Source: Macrolepiota albuminosa (lineage: Eukaryota; Basidiomycota; Agaricomycetes; Agaricales; Agaricaceae). Taken from it: 64,000 nucleotides of DNA. The DNA lies in contig JAMWFC010000058.1 in the NCBI GenBank assembly GCA_027475525.1, forward strand, positions 1,139,270 through 1,203,269, given 5' to 3'. Shown here piece after piece: positions 44,053 to 56,555 of this stretch. The notes under the pieces are model-generated. The model saw nothing but the letters and a program-made list of their open reading frames with translations, was not told where the DNA came from and made no database searches. Made by a program: the position numbers and the translations under genes. The stretch's first letter is position 1. The number at the start of each line of letters is the position of its first letter.

Positions 44053-47000
44053 TTATCTATTTCGCCCTGGCAGGCGGGCAACTCCCATACCCACTAAAAC
44101 CCTTACTGCCGATTTCCACGCATATCGAGGCTTCACATGTTCCTGTATTATTGTCTCCCAGGTTTTTGTAATTATCTTCTCGTCTAGGGCTCTGTTGCCG
44201 TACCTCCCTGCATCCAAAGCTAGGCAGTCCAGTTTTATTCGCTTCAGGAGGGTGTTTATCCATCTATGTACTATTTCATCAGTCATATGCAGTTTCTCCG
44301 GGTCTGCTTCCCGTCCTATTTTCCAGTCGCACCGTAGTTTCCATATTAGGCAGGCGGACTCTGATACTACTATTCTATACATTCTGCTCACTGCTTCCAT
44401 CGATTTACCGTTCTTAAGTTTTGGTTTGGCCAGTGTGCAGCCCATTATGAGACCTATGCTTGGGGTCTCCCAGTTGATGTTTCTATGATCGCACAGTTGC
44501 TCTGTAAGTCTCCAGATCACTTCCTGGCCTGACGCTCTGCATGCGGTGAGGATATGTTCCATATCCTCTGTGGTATCGCAAATATGGCACCTGCTCCTGA
44601 CTTCATAATTAGGTATCTTTTCCCAGTACTCACCTATCTTGTAGGCACTGTGCATCGCTTTCCACAGGAAGGCATGGGTTTCTTTCATGATCGTTTTGTC
44701 CCTTAGGGAGTTCCATAAGGTCTTGTTGGTTGGCAGGTTTCCATTCATCTCTTTTACTGCCCATCTTGCTCTATTTAGGTTGATCGTAGTGCTTCACCTT
44801 GCCGTTGGGAGTTTGCTCTCTATTATTCCTTGGTAGAGGAGCGCCTGCATTGCCCTGCTGAGCTTCATTCCTTCTGTGTGGTATCCTCTCGATGCGGATG
44901 TGTCTATCTGGGGTCCTTGGTACGCTTGAGCCCCTTCTTTAGCCAGTCTGTCTGCTTCATCATTGCCTTTTAGGCCGCTGTGTCCTTTTACTTTTGTGAG
45001 GATAGTTTGCCCTATCCTTTTCCTTAGATGCGACGTGGTGGCCCTGAGTATTTCTTTGTTGTCCACTCCCATCCAGCCTTCATCTTCGTACTTCTCAAGG
45101 TTTTTTGTTAGGCTTTCAATGGTTAGCTTTGAGTCTGTTAATATTTCAATATGGTCATTTATGTCTACATTTCTCGCTGCCACTAGCACCGCCAGTGCCT
45201 CTCCTGTGTTATTTGATTGGTTTAGGTCCATAGGTACCCCTACTGCTTTGTTACGGGGGTCGTCCTCCCTGAACCATACTCCTGCTCCAGCACGGGCATC
45301 TTCATAGCCGTTGTTTAGGCAGGATCCATCCATGTAGATCTTTATCCACTGAGGTGGTCCTATTCTCTTCTTGTTATTAGTCTGAGTAGTTCTTTGGTCA
45401 GCTGCTAGGTCACTGGAGTCATCTGCCTTTTCATGCACAAAGACTCAGAAGATCTCGCAGAGGGACGCCCCGGTATTAATGTTTTTATTGAAGAGGATTG
45501 AGTCTTCATGGCATACTTCTTTTATTATCCCTTCCGTTATTTGATCTATTCCAATGTTCTCTAGGTTGAGGGGGTCCCATTCAACCTTCAACTTCTTTAA
45601 TAGTTTTCTTGCATTTATCCCACACTTGTGCGGGTTCCTGCAACTATCCGATCTTAGGTTTTTGCAGCTATCACACCTGCAGTTCTTCCTTGGTTTGTGC
45701 TCTCTGTTTATGGAGGTGTTTGTACATTTGATAAGTTCCAGAAGGTCTCCAACTGTCTTTATCTTGTGGTTTTTCCTTTGGCATCTTGCTGAAGCCATAT
45801 TGTACCCCAGGTTTTTCATGCCAACCAGGCCTGTGTGGTGCCAGATTGGTAGTTCCAGTCTCGTCTTCGGTTTTAGCTGGATGGGTGAGACAATTACATT
45901 ATATTTTTTCGTGGTCTTTAACATTTCTCTTATAGATCTTGGGAGGTTGTCTCTGTTCCCTCTCATGTTCACAGTCAGTGTTTGGAGGAACACGTTCTGG
46001 TATGCCTCTTCTTCCTTTACATCCCATTTTTTGTTAATATTTGCTCTAATCAGGGAGTCTGCCAGCTTTGCCCATGTTGGGTGGGATTCACCCATGTTTA
46101 GATATCTTTTAGCTTGCATTAGGTCTATGGCTTCATTACGTGCTTTGATGTTTAGTAGCTTCTTTCCTCCCCGTTCGACTGTGGTGCTTAGAGTGTCCAT
46201 CCCGACTGCTGGGTGGGCCGTGTCTCCCCACATGAAATCTCTTATCATCTTGGTAAGGCGCTTTTCTATGTCTGGAGGCATGCCTTGTACGCATGTTCAG
46301 TATTGTGTCCTTTCTCCTACCACCATCCCTATTATCAGGCAGCATCTGTCAATTGTGGGATGTCCTTTTTTCCACCTGGCCAGATCATTTGCTATCTGTT
46401 CCAGCGTAGGTGCCCACACGCTGGGGTTGTCCACATGGTTTCTGATGAAGGAGCCCAGTAGCCGTGTCGACTCTCCTTTGTTTGCTATTCTGATTTCACC
46501 TGGCACTGGTATATGCATTCCAGCTGTTTTTCTTGTTGTTATGAAGTTGGCTCTGAAGGCTTCCGATCCCACAGGTACTATTGCTGTCTTCAGGACGTTG
46601 AACTTCCCCCAGAGGCTTTACACCATGTCTTCAGTATGTTTTGAAGATCTCTTAAGTCATCTTTTTCTGATAGGTATACCGTTGTGTCGTCTGCAAATAG
46701 TTTGACTATCAGGTGTTCTGCTTCTTCTCCTATCCTTAAACCTTCGAGGGGTGAGTCTCTAAGCATCTGTGCCAGTGACTCTATCGCTATGTTGAAGATC
46801 AGGCAAGACATCGGGTCTCCCTGCCTTACATCCCTGGTTACTCTATAGAGTGTACTCTTCTCTCCGTTTAAGATCACTGTCGTTTCAGCCTCATGGTATA
46901 GCTCTTTTACTATATTAATAAAGTGCTTAGGGAAGCCAAAAGCTTTTAGGCTTGCCTATATAAATTTATGTCTTATTTTGTCATACGCTTTTTCCTGGTC

Positions 47001-49406
47001 CAAGCATATGATCATGCCGTTTGTTTTGTTTCTTTCTCCCCACGCTATCACTAGGTTTGCCAGTTCAGTCTGGTCCTCAATTCTTCTAGTTTTCATAAAG
47101 CCAGCTTGGTCGTGATGGATTATGCTTTGGGTCATGTCAGCTAGTCTGTCTGCAAGTATCTTGGTGAGAGTTTTATAGTCCGTATTAAGGACTGTTATCG
47201 GCCTGTAGTTTCCAGCATCTGTTCGGTCACCCTTTTTATAGATCGGGCAGAGCTATCCTTCCGCAAAGTCTGTGTTGTCAGCTACCCCATGCTGTTCAAT
47301 ATCGTTGTACAGTGTCATGAGGTAGTCTGCTATATCGTAGGTTTCTGTATTTTCCTCAGCGTCTTGTTTGTCCTCGTTTTCGCTTTTTTCCAGGGTTCCC
47401 AACAAATTCTTTCACACTTCCTGTGGAATTCCATCTGGTCCTGCTGCCTTGCCGTTTGGCAGTTTTCTTATAGCTTCCCGAACTTCTTCTTTTGTTATCT
47501 TTGTTGCCAAGAGGTCTTTGTGTTCCTCTTTAATCTTCATCTTAATATGGCACAGCACTTTCTTTAGGTCTCTTTTGTACTTGCTCTTACTTCCGATCAG
47601 GTCTTCCCTTTGTAGAGTGTCGTGGTAATCTTTCATCAGGTTTGCCATGGCATCCGATCATCGGACTAGTGGTCCACCTGTCTTTTTTTTATCCCGTAGC
47701 ATGGGTATTTTGTCATGGGTGACGGGGCTTTTGTTTGCGTTTATCCAGGGCTTTCAAATGACTTCTCCCTCTAGGAAGAATTTTGCATCTGTATTATCCC
47801 TGGTTCTTGTTAGTTTCTTTCTTCTCAAGTCCCTTATACGGTCATCAAGTATGGCTGCTTCCCTGCTTCTCTGCTTGCTGTTCCACTCAGGGTGGTTTAG
47901 TGCTTTGTTTTTGTCATCTTCTAAGTTGACGATGTTCTGGTCAATTTTTGTGAATAGGCATCTCGCATATTGTCTCATTACCTGTATCAGTTCTTCCTTC
48001 ATTTCCTTGTGGATTTTCTGGGGGTTGTTCTCATATGTTCTCGTCCTAGCAGCCAGTTGCATTTTGTCATAGTATTTCTTGATATGTTCACGCATTTTGT
48101 TAGCCAGCGGTTTATGTTCTAGTAGGTAGAGCGGCATGGCATATCTTCCTGCCCCCTGGTGTGGTGCCCAAGGGTTTATCAGGCTCATATGTGTTAACAA
48201 GTGGTCTGTTAGTATTCCAGTTTGTTTAATCTTCCAGTCATGTGTGTACCTTAGAAGGTCTTCTTTGACGTAAATTCAATCTATTCTTGATTGTATCGGG
48301 CTGTTTTTGACTCTGAAGGTGAAGTTTATTTCTGTAGGGTTCTCCCTTCTCCAGCCGTCTATCACCCCTAGGTGTGTCTTGAGGCTCACCAGGGAGCTCA
48401 CTGTGTTCAGGGAGTTGCTACGTGGGGGTAGTCGGTCTGCCGAATCTTCAACTACATTAAAGTCCCCTAGCATGCAGGTCGGTTTTTCCCATCTTTTCGT
48501 TTTCCATAGGCTTTCTAACTGTTCCCAGAAATCTTTGTTTTGCAGCAGTTTGTTTGGCACATACACCACCAGGCATGTGACTGTCATCTCTTGACTCCAG
48601 GGTACTCATACAATGATTGCCCTTCCCTGTATAGCTATTTGTGCACTCAATTGTTTCCACTTGGTTGTTTTTTTATTGAGCACAATCGCTACCCCCATCT
48701 TGTTTGGAGTGGATTTGTCCAGCGTTGTAATAAAGTGGAGTCTTTTTGCATAGGTCTTGTTTAGTCTCTCTTTTCTGTCTTCTGTAAGGTGAGTTTCCTG
48801 GATTGCCAGGATGTCTATCCTTTCTTCTATCATTAGGGTACTTATTTCATTCCATTTGTGTTTGGTGTAGGTCGACCCTGCTCCCTTTATGTTTAGTGTT
48901 GCGATCTTCAGTGCACTCTTTCTGGGCTTCTTCCTTGCTCTATTTTGGTGCTCATCCATGGTGTTTTTGCTTTGCGAGCTGTTTCTCAGTTCAGGATTTT
49001 GGGATGGTGTGCTATCCTGGGAGGCTAGTTGTGGGGAGTTCCCTGGGCTAGCCTGGGTTGTGTCACTTTTGGTGACTCTATACATTTCAGGGTTGTGAGT
49101 TACCATAGTCATTCTCATGGTTTCGTCCATGTGTCCATTTTGGTTCATTTCCCCCCTATTGGAGTCCCCTACTGTTGAGGAGTCAGTTGCTTGTGTTGCA
49201 ACATCTGCGGTGTTTATTTCCGCCATGGCTTGTCTAGCCGGTGCCTGCTCTGGGCTCCCGCCTCCATCGCCCTGGCATGGATCCTCAGGGAGTCGACCGG
49301 CGGCTTCATTGTGCACCCCTCCCCTTGCCTGAGAGGTGTTACCATTTGCCTGTGTTTGTCTACCTATGTTAGTTATATCATTTGTTACCTTGTGTCTTGC
49401 CTTCAT
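44053..49406 (-). pseudogene. LINE ORF2: endonuclease, reverse transcriptase, RNase H
   Basis: Broken into blocks. 49406-48276: apurinic-type endonuclease (KIATLNIKGAG, IQETHL, LGDFNVVED). 48200-46297: reverse transcriptase (GKAAGPDGIP, LCPIYKKGD, FADDTTVYL catalytic motif near 46700, RQGDPMSCL). 45438-44794: RNase H (YMDGSC, NTGEALAVL, TDSKLTIESL, KGHSGLKGNDEADRLAKEG), then a Cys-His motif CHICDTTEDMEH near 44575. Most breaks are in-frame TGA codons where Arg is expected (for example near 48610, 48280, 47420), plus TAG codons and a shift in a run of five G near 46605. Inactive. The domain set matches the fungal Tad clade. Confidence 0.85.
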
Positions 49407-49573
49407 GTTGTATTGTTGTTGTTGTATGTGGTTTCTCCATAAAGGAGAGGGGGGGGCTGTGCTTTATGTGGGTTTTTGGTCTTCTTTTTTTTATTTTTTA
49501 CATTTCATTTTGTATGGTTTTTGCACTGCATCAGGGATCTATATATTTTTCGTTGTAGAACAGGATTCGTTAT

Positions 49574-50863
49574 TTACACGTGGCCCCAACCTCTCTGTGA
49601 GTACCCAGTTCCCCTGCTTCTAAACCCTTGTCCTCTCCTACGTCTGGGGTAGCCTCTTCCCCTAGCATGCTCATTGGGGTAGCGAATGTGTCTTTCCTCA
49701 TCAAGAAAGTCCATCGTCCCTGCTACATCTCTGGGGCCATTTGGGCGGTATCCAAGCCATCCCGGCAGTCTTGAAAAAGGACAATTGAAGGAGTCATGGT
49801 CCGCAGACTTGCAGCCTGTACACAATGGTTGCTCATTCTCTCCTGTCAGGGTGTATCCCTTCCTGAAGGTGAGAGTTTTGAAGGTGCATGCTCTCATCTT
49901 TCTATGGAGGGTTCTGTATATCTCATTGCTTAGGTTGGGGTCACTTTTGAAGTAGAGGTTCCAGCAGCTGATTGTATTCACATGCTGTTTTATGGGCAAG
50001 TAGGATGCTCAAACGTTGAGGATATTGTCTATGTCCTCTTCAGTAGATAGGCTCACGTGGTTTTCTATGATCGCTCATATTTTGGGGGACGTCCAGAAAG
50101 TCTTTTTTGCCAGTTCCTCCACCAGTTTCTTGGCTCCTGGTGTGTTGTTGTATGTCAGGCCCTTCATTGTGAGTTTGTAAGAGTGTCGCGGAGGATGGCG
50201 TGGTAGGAAGAAGACTGTCGCTCCTGGAGATGCCACGACCTCCATGTCTAGGAGTCTATGTGCTTGTTGCATGTCTAGGCCTACAACAAGGAGGTGGTAG
50301 GGGTGGGGGTATCGGTTTTCCCCTCCTGGAGGGAGATCTTGTTTTGGGAATATTACTGCAAGGCTTTCGTCCTGTTCGATGTATACCAGGTTTTTTATCA
50401 GATTTTTGACTATGTCTCCGACTTTCATCTTCCCCACTTCGGTCTGCTCATACTTAGCTCGGTAGAGTCTAGTCCAGATTGTGAGTGTGGCAATGTCCTC
50501 CCACTCGCTTAGGGTTTCTGCGGCTATGTTAAATTTGGGGTCCACTGCTAGGTAGATCTTCGGCCACCCACCTGGTGGGGTCGCTGTCCTACGGAATCCC
50601 TTGTCATTCACTATGACATCTCCCTCCACTGTTTCATACCAGAGTTCGGGGTTGTTTTCATCTAGGTCTCCTGATTCCAACTCTTCGTGAGTGCAGGGGT
50701 TTGATGTAGACACTTCCATATGGCTACCGGCGCTCTGGTGTTTGGTTCGGGCCATGGTGTAGGTGGTTTTTTGGTAGGGGGCCCTCATCTGAGGTGCTCT
50801 TGGAGCGGAGGATGTGTTGTTTACTTCCGCTGCTCGCTGGGTTTTTGTCTGTGCCCGGTTTGT
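49574..50863 (-). pseudogene. LINE ORF1 (nucleic-acid binding)
   Basis: Two blocks, 50788-50075 and 49999-49574, separated by stops. The second has a zinc knuckle CTGCKSADHDSFNC (C-X2-C-X4-H-X4-C) and an Arg/Gly-rich tail (RGRGYPRRRRGQGFRSRG), both typical of LINE ORF1 RNA-binding proteins. The frame remains open from 50788 to the LTR junction at 50863, so the N-terminus is missing. Confidence 0.75.
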
Positions 50864-51789
50864 TGATAGGACTCCATACAGGATCAGCGCATCAACGGCA
50901 GGCTACGGCAACACGGCACAGGCTCAGAATACCTTAGCGTGCGCTAATTAACCAATTTTGGCAATATTTGACAGCCGCGTGCAGCAAGAAGCAGATCCGA
51001 TCAGTGATAGTGCCGACGGCAGACAGAATGACAACTGACAGATGGCATCAGTCACTGACGACAGCGCTTAGGGAGAAGCCTGATGATCTATCAAAAACTG
51101 ACAGACAGCTTGGCGTTTGACCTTGGCGTCTGACACCGCTTAGCGTCTCGATTTGGCGCCTGACATCGCTTAGGTGCTCTGACAGACAGAAGGGTGATGA
51201 ATTGATGGTTTAGCATCGCGATCTGCCACCTGGCGTCGCTAAGGGTCTTGAATGGATGGTAGGGATCTGAAACCGTTGGAGCTACCCCTATAAAAATTTC
51301 TAGTTTACCGCACTTTGGCGTCATTAGCTACTGGCGACGGTGAACTCATTGTAGTATAAAAGTACTTACCAACTTGTAAATCAAACAATAGACCAGAGTT
51401 TCCTGCTCCCCTTTCTTCAGTCTCCCTTACGCTCGAGATTTCATTTACGGTCGGCAACATTGAACTTATCGGCAGTTGCAGACTCTCGCTAGCCTTCGAC
51501 ACACTCGCGCCTTGCAGCTACGGCAGGCATTATCGACGCTTAGACTTCGCTAAGCTTACTGTGTTCTTGCTGCTAACATTGCCATGTTTGCTTACCGCTT
51601 CTTCATAGGCGCTTTACCTTAGCGCTTTACACTTGCCGACCCCCTTACCGACTATTCCTCATTTTCATAGGCGCGTTCTCTGGAACCTGCCCAGGACTCC
51701 TCACATCACTTTTAGCACGCCCAACGCAAGCTTTTGGTACGGTAACACTATTGTTATATTTGTTACTGACCAAACTTTGGGCATCATCA
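50864..51789 (+). repeat. 5' LTR of element R
   Basis: TGATAGGACT...GCATCATCA. It abuts the truncated LINE on its left. An open stretch at its 3' end (51633-51818) recurs in all copies but starts without ATG and follows a splice-acceptor-like TTTTCATAG, so it may be part of a spliced leader rather than a gene. Confidence 0.93.
51355..51362 (+). promoter_or_regulatory. TATA box of the R 5' LTR
   Basis: TATAAAAG, conserved in position in all L/R-family LTRs (TATATAAAG in some). It probably drives the genomic RNA. Confidence 0.55.
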
Positions 51790-51792
51790 AAT

Positions 51793-51812
51793 TGGAGCCC
51801 ACCGCAAGGGAT
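51793..51812 (+). promoter_or_regulatory. putative primer binding site of R
   Basis: TGGAGCCCACCGCAAGGG three bases after the LTR end, with one change from L. tRNA not identified. Confidence 0.55.
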
Positions 51813-52172
51813 CTCTAGGGCAGAATTCTGCCAGAAACCCGTCTCCAGCGTAGGCGCCGTCTGCTAGAGCAGTCGGCAGAAGACATAGCTCCTTCCCACC
51901 CATCAACTCCACAACCACCTGGTGCCTTACCAGGTCTCTCTCTTGCACAGGAACTACAGAACGCCACTGTAGATGCATTTCCTAATCTCTTTCTGCATTT
52001 CCTCGATTATAGCGCCGACGACCCTTTAGCGTCGCCCTTTGCCGTACCGCAACCAGTTACCCCCATCACTCCTCTAACACCGCTTTCTCAACTCGCCATT
52101 TCTCTTACCCCATCACCAATACCTAGAACTCCTTCCCCATCTCCGCTAACTGAACTCGCCAACACAGTCGCT

Positions 52173-54470
52173 ATGGAACAACAAGTCCAGTGCATGCCGC
52201 CACGCAATCACTTCTCAGCACCTAAATGGGACAAGTCCAAGCCACGGGAGCTCTCCCAGTATTTTAAGGAATTAGAGTATCTATTCAGGGATTGTGGAAT
52301 TACCGACCACACACAGATGAAGGAGTATGCGGCAAGGTACGTGTCATATGACACGGCAGAGACCTGGACAGGTCTTGCCGAGTTTGCCACCTTTGTCCCT
52401 GCCGCACCGCCAGTTCCAGCCCAAGGCGCTTCGTATGAGGACTGGAAGACGGCAGTAATCCAGCTGTACCCTGGCACAGAGGAAGCTACCCGATACACGG
52501 TAAACGAGTTGCAGAAACTAGTACAGGAATCTTTCGACAACGGCACATCTTCGCTTGGCGCGTTCTCTACATATTACTGCGAGTTCCAGAAAATTGCTAG
52601 GTGGCCTCTGCAGAACGGCAAGCTCTATATTAACGAGGAACATTGCCTATTCCAGCAAGGCATCCCGACTTCACTGTGGACTCGTATTGCTCGTTGCCTA
52701 GAAATTGTTCATCAGACCCATCACCCTGACGAGCCCTATAACGTTGCCGACATCTTTGAAGCCAGTAAATGGGTTCTCAAGGGAACGGACACTGGCGTTG
52801 AGCTGCAACGCGCTAGGACGAGCCCACCCCCTGAGCGAACTAATGGTATCATTTCCATCCCACCTCCTGTTGCCAACTTTGTTAAGAAGGAGGATCTCAA
52901 CGCTGCCGTTACCACTGCTGTCGCTTCCACCATGACTCGTATCGAAACTATGATTACCACCAATCTTGCTAACCGACCCACTAATGTACCCACGTCTGGC
53001 CCTTGCCACTTCTGTGGGGAAATTGGCCATACTATGACTAGAGGACGCTGCGTGACTTTAGAAAACTATATTTGGCAAGGAAGAATTCGAAGGGCTATCG
53101 ACAGCAAGATAGTTCTCACCACTGGCGCCACCATCCCCAACTACCTGGATAAGAAATCTTTCCAGGAGCGAGTAGATGAATGGCATAGGCGCAACCCAGG
53201 ACAAATTGTTACCGGCATGCTTTCTGGCAACGCCAACCCCGACCCTGAACGGGCGACCCAACAGCAAATGATTCATGAGGTCTTACACTTTGACAGCGTT
53301 GGCGACCGCCCTACTTTCTTGCGGGAAGAGCGAATTGCTAAGCTACAACAGAAATTGGATTCGCTGAAGAACCAGGTTTTTGATGGGGTTGAAGTTAAGC
53401 AGCCCAAACAACCTCTCAAAGGATATAAGCCAATGCCTCCTGCTAGCAAGTTACCGACTCCTACTCCTGCCGCTCCGCCAGCCACCACTCCAGAACCATC
53501 GTCGACCGCCGCCGCTCCTGAATTGCCCTTGCCACCTTTACATCCCTACTCAGGGATTCCCAACCGTTATCATGCTCCCACACAACGAAACTTTGCCGCT
53601 CCCGAGAAGCGTCCTGAAGGTGGCTACCGACCTACCACGCCAATTTTTGACATAGAGAAATCAAACCATGTATTCAGTCGCATCATGAAAACCGCCGTCA
53701 CATTGTCAGTAGAAGAACTTTGCAGTATTGCTCCCGACGTCCGCAACCAAGTCAAGATGGCAGTCACTCCTCGACGACCCTTGGCGACAACCATTGCCAA
53801 GGTCGAGGACCTCGACGACGCGCTCCCTGGTTTTTCCGTTACCGTCGACTCGTTGGATACTGAAGACTCTCCTGCCGACACCATCGCTAACGCCACCTCT
53901 GTGGACCCAGTAGAGACCTACCTTAGGTCAGTGGACCATGGAGAAGACCCAGCAATTCTTACTGTCGCTCAAGAATTGCATGCTATTCGCTCAGTCACGC
54001 TAACCGTAGACAATAAGCATGAGGTAGAGGCAATCATGGACAGCGGCTCTCAAATCATTTCCATGGCAGCAGAAGTCGCTAACGATCTGGGCCTAATTTA
54101 TGACCCTACTGTTATACTAAACATGCAGAGCGCTAACGGCATGGTAGACAGATCCTTAGGCCTCGCCAAGAATGTGCCTTGCACCCTTGGCGACATCACG
54201 TTTTACCTCCAAATACACATCTTATGTTCCCCGGCATACAACCTGCTACTTGGCAGACCCTTCAATGTCTTGGCGCGATCAGTCGTCAAGACTGTTACCG
54301 ACGACGAGACGACTTTAACAATTAGCGACCCCAATTCCGGAATCTGACGAACGGTGCCAACGTTCCCTAGGAGACAACAAAAAGGCGCCCACAATAAGCC
54401 CCCGGAGTTCACCAACCAACATGCCAACGAGCCTCCCCACCGGTGTTTTCACAGACCATCGAGGAGGTGA
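52173..54470 (+). pseudogene. R gag and protease
   Basis: ATG at 52173 (MEQQVQCMPP); 724 codons to a TGA at 54345-54347 that is CGA in L, then open to TGA 54468-54470. Order: capsid-like helical region (about 1-220), zinc knuckle CHFCGEIGHTMTRGRC (about 277, C-X2-C-X4-H-X6-C), Pro-rich linker, retropepsin-like MDSGSQI (about 622). It overlaps pol by 73 nt in the -1 frame, exactly as in L. One CpG-type stop apart, the gag part is intact, unlike L, whose gag is interrupted by 77-bp duplications. Confidence 0.85.
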
Positions 54471-54488
54471 TTGGCAACGATCACAGAG

Positions 54489-54642
54489 ATGTGGCGCTAA
54501 CGCTGGAATATGACCATTCTACTGGTCTTGTAAATGTTATGTCTACTGCTTTTCTTGACGAAGATATGTGGCGCTAACGCTGGAATATGACCATTCTACT
54601 GGTCTTGTAAATGTTATGTCTACTGCTTTTCTTGACGAAGAT
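54489..54642. repeat. 77-bp exact tandem duplication (9 of 12)
   Basis: 54489-54565 equals 54566-54642. It lies just after the gag/pol overlap of R; L has one copy there. Confidence 0.93.
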
Positions 54643-54924
54643 ATTTTAACTACTTTACCTGCTACCGACGCAGAGCTTTCCCAGAAAAATCAAAACATTA
54701 CCGACTCCGCTCTAGCGTACTTGTACCTTACCGCTTCCAAATCTTTTCAAAATATTGCGTCTACCGACACCTATCTCACTACCCTTCCTGGAGCCTCGTC
54801 TCCTGCCATTCTTGGACTTGCCGCTCCTCAGGCTACAGTTCCCCTTTCCACCTCTGTATATAACCAAGCTAACACTCCCAAAAGGAAAGGGGTTCAAGTC
54901 AAAAAGAAATATAAGCCAGTTGCG

Positions 54925-55078
54925 CTTAAAACAAAACCCGTTGCTACGCACTCTCCCGAGACGTTTAGAATCAAGCGCCAGATCATTGGCGACCCTCTTG
55001 CCTTAAAACAAAACCCGTTGCTACGCACTCTCCCGAGACGTTTAGAATCAAGCGCCAGATCATTGGCGACCCTCTTGC
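54925..55078. repeat. 77-bp exact tandem duplication (10 of 12)
   Basis: 54925-55001 equals 55002-55078. It breaks R pol upstream of the RT core; L has one copy. Confidence 0.93.
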
Positions 55079-56401
55079 CGACATGCCAGTCTTATCACCG
55101 AATCCGCCACCCTTTCAGCCCATGGGACGTTTTACCGCAGAACGCCAACAACAATTCACAAAGGAGCATGACACAGGATTTTTGACCAAAGATGAGTTGA
55201 ATGTCCTTACCGACCTCGTCGCTAAGCAAGATAAAGCCTTCGCTTGGGAAGACTCAGAACGCAGCAGTCTACATACAGACTTCTTCCCACCTGTTGTAAT
55301 CCCAACCATTCCTCACGTACCGTGGACTGAGCACAACCGACCGTTACCGCCTGGAATTGAAGCCGAGGTCTGCCAAATTATTAGGGCCAAGATACAGGCT
55401 GGCGTCTACGAGCCCTCCAATAGTTCTTACCGCTCCTGATGGTTCTGTGTCCTCAAAAAGAACGGCAATCTACGCATAGTGCACAGTCTCGAGCCGCTGA
55501 ATAGAGTTACAATACAACACTCTGGCGTACCACCTTTCCCTGACCACATTGCCAAGTCCTTTGCCAGGCGCATTTGTGGTGCCACCCTTGACCTTTACGT
55601 TGGCTACAACAAACGCCTAATACACCCTTCTTCCCGAGATCTCACTACCTTTCAAACTCCATTTGGCGTGTTACGCCTAGTTACCTTGCCGATGGGCTGG
55701 ACAAACTCAGTCCCCATATTCCATGACGACATTACTTTCATCCTCCAGCCCAAGATACCACATAATGTCCTAAGCTTCATTGATGACGTTGGCGTCAAAG
55801 GCCTCAAAGACTGGCGACTTGTAAACGGCTTACCGGCGACCCATCCCGACAACTCCAACATTCGCTTAGCGCTATGGGAGTTTTTCCAGCTGCTCAACCG
55901 AGTTCTCCAACGTATGAAGTATAGCGGTGGAACCTTTAGCGGTCATAAGCTCCTCCTTTGCGTGCCAAGGTTCAAAATACTTGGTCACATCTGCACTCCC
56001 GACGGACGTGTTCCCGACGAGTCTTGCTTAGCACTCTTGGAGCGATGGGGTCCTTGCCGCGACTTATCTGAAGTCCGCGCCTTTCTTGGTACTGTTGGCG
56101 TTCTCAGAATATTTGTCAAAAACTTTGCCCATCGCGCACATGCCCTTAACTGACTTACCCGCGCTAACGAGCCCTTCAAATTTGGGCCAGACCAGGTCAC
56201 TGCACAACGAGACTTAGTAAAAGCCCTACAAGACGCCAAACCCCTAGTTCCCATCAACTATAGCTCTGCTGATCCTGTTATCTTGGCGGTGGATACCTCG
56301 TACATTGCCGTTGGCTACTTCTTGTGCCAGTGCCTTAGCGACAATCGGAAACAGCGACGCTACAACCGCTTTGGGTCTATCACGCTAAACGACAGAGAGT
56401 C

Positions 56402-56555
56402 TCGCTACAGTCAGCCTAAGCTAGAGCTCTATGGACTCTTCAAAGCCTTCCGGTTGCTAAAGATGTATCTGATTGGCGTCGCTATAGTCAGCCTAAGCTA
56501 GAGCTCTATGGACTCTTCAAAGCCTTCCGGTTGCTAAAGATGTATCTGATTGGCG
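56402..56555. repeat. 77-bp tandem duplication, one mismatch (11 of 12)
   Basis: 56402-56478 against 56479-56555 with one C/T difference. It breaks the R RNase H region; L has one copy. Confidence 0.9.

Larger units (their letters stand above)
43852..50863 (-). mobile_element. Tad-like LINE (non-LTR retrotransposon), decayed
   Basis: Minus-strand element: ORF1 from the truncated left border at 50863, ORF2 with endonuclease, reverse transcriptase and RNase H, then a 3' end with a poly(A) tail seen as 28 T at 43852-43879. Its 5' end is cut exactly at the start of the R 5' LTR; the ORF1 frame is still open there. Every coding block contains stop codons. No target duplication was found. Confidence 0.85.

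Noticed and set aside
45554..46705. 383-codon plus-strand ORF opposite the LINE reverse transcriptase
   Set aside because: It is a complement of LINE ORF2; hydrophobic low-information translation with no domain, while the minus strand has clear RT motifs.
51633..51818. Conserved 60-codon ORF at the 3' end of each L-family LTR
   Set aside because: No ATG start, ends in the primer-site region, and is preceded by a splice-acceptor-like sequence. Conservation follows from LTR identity; kept only as a note under the LTR.
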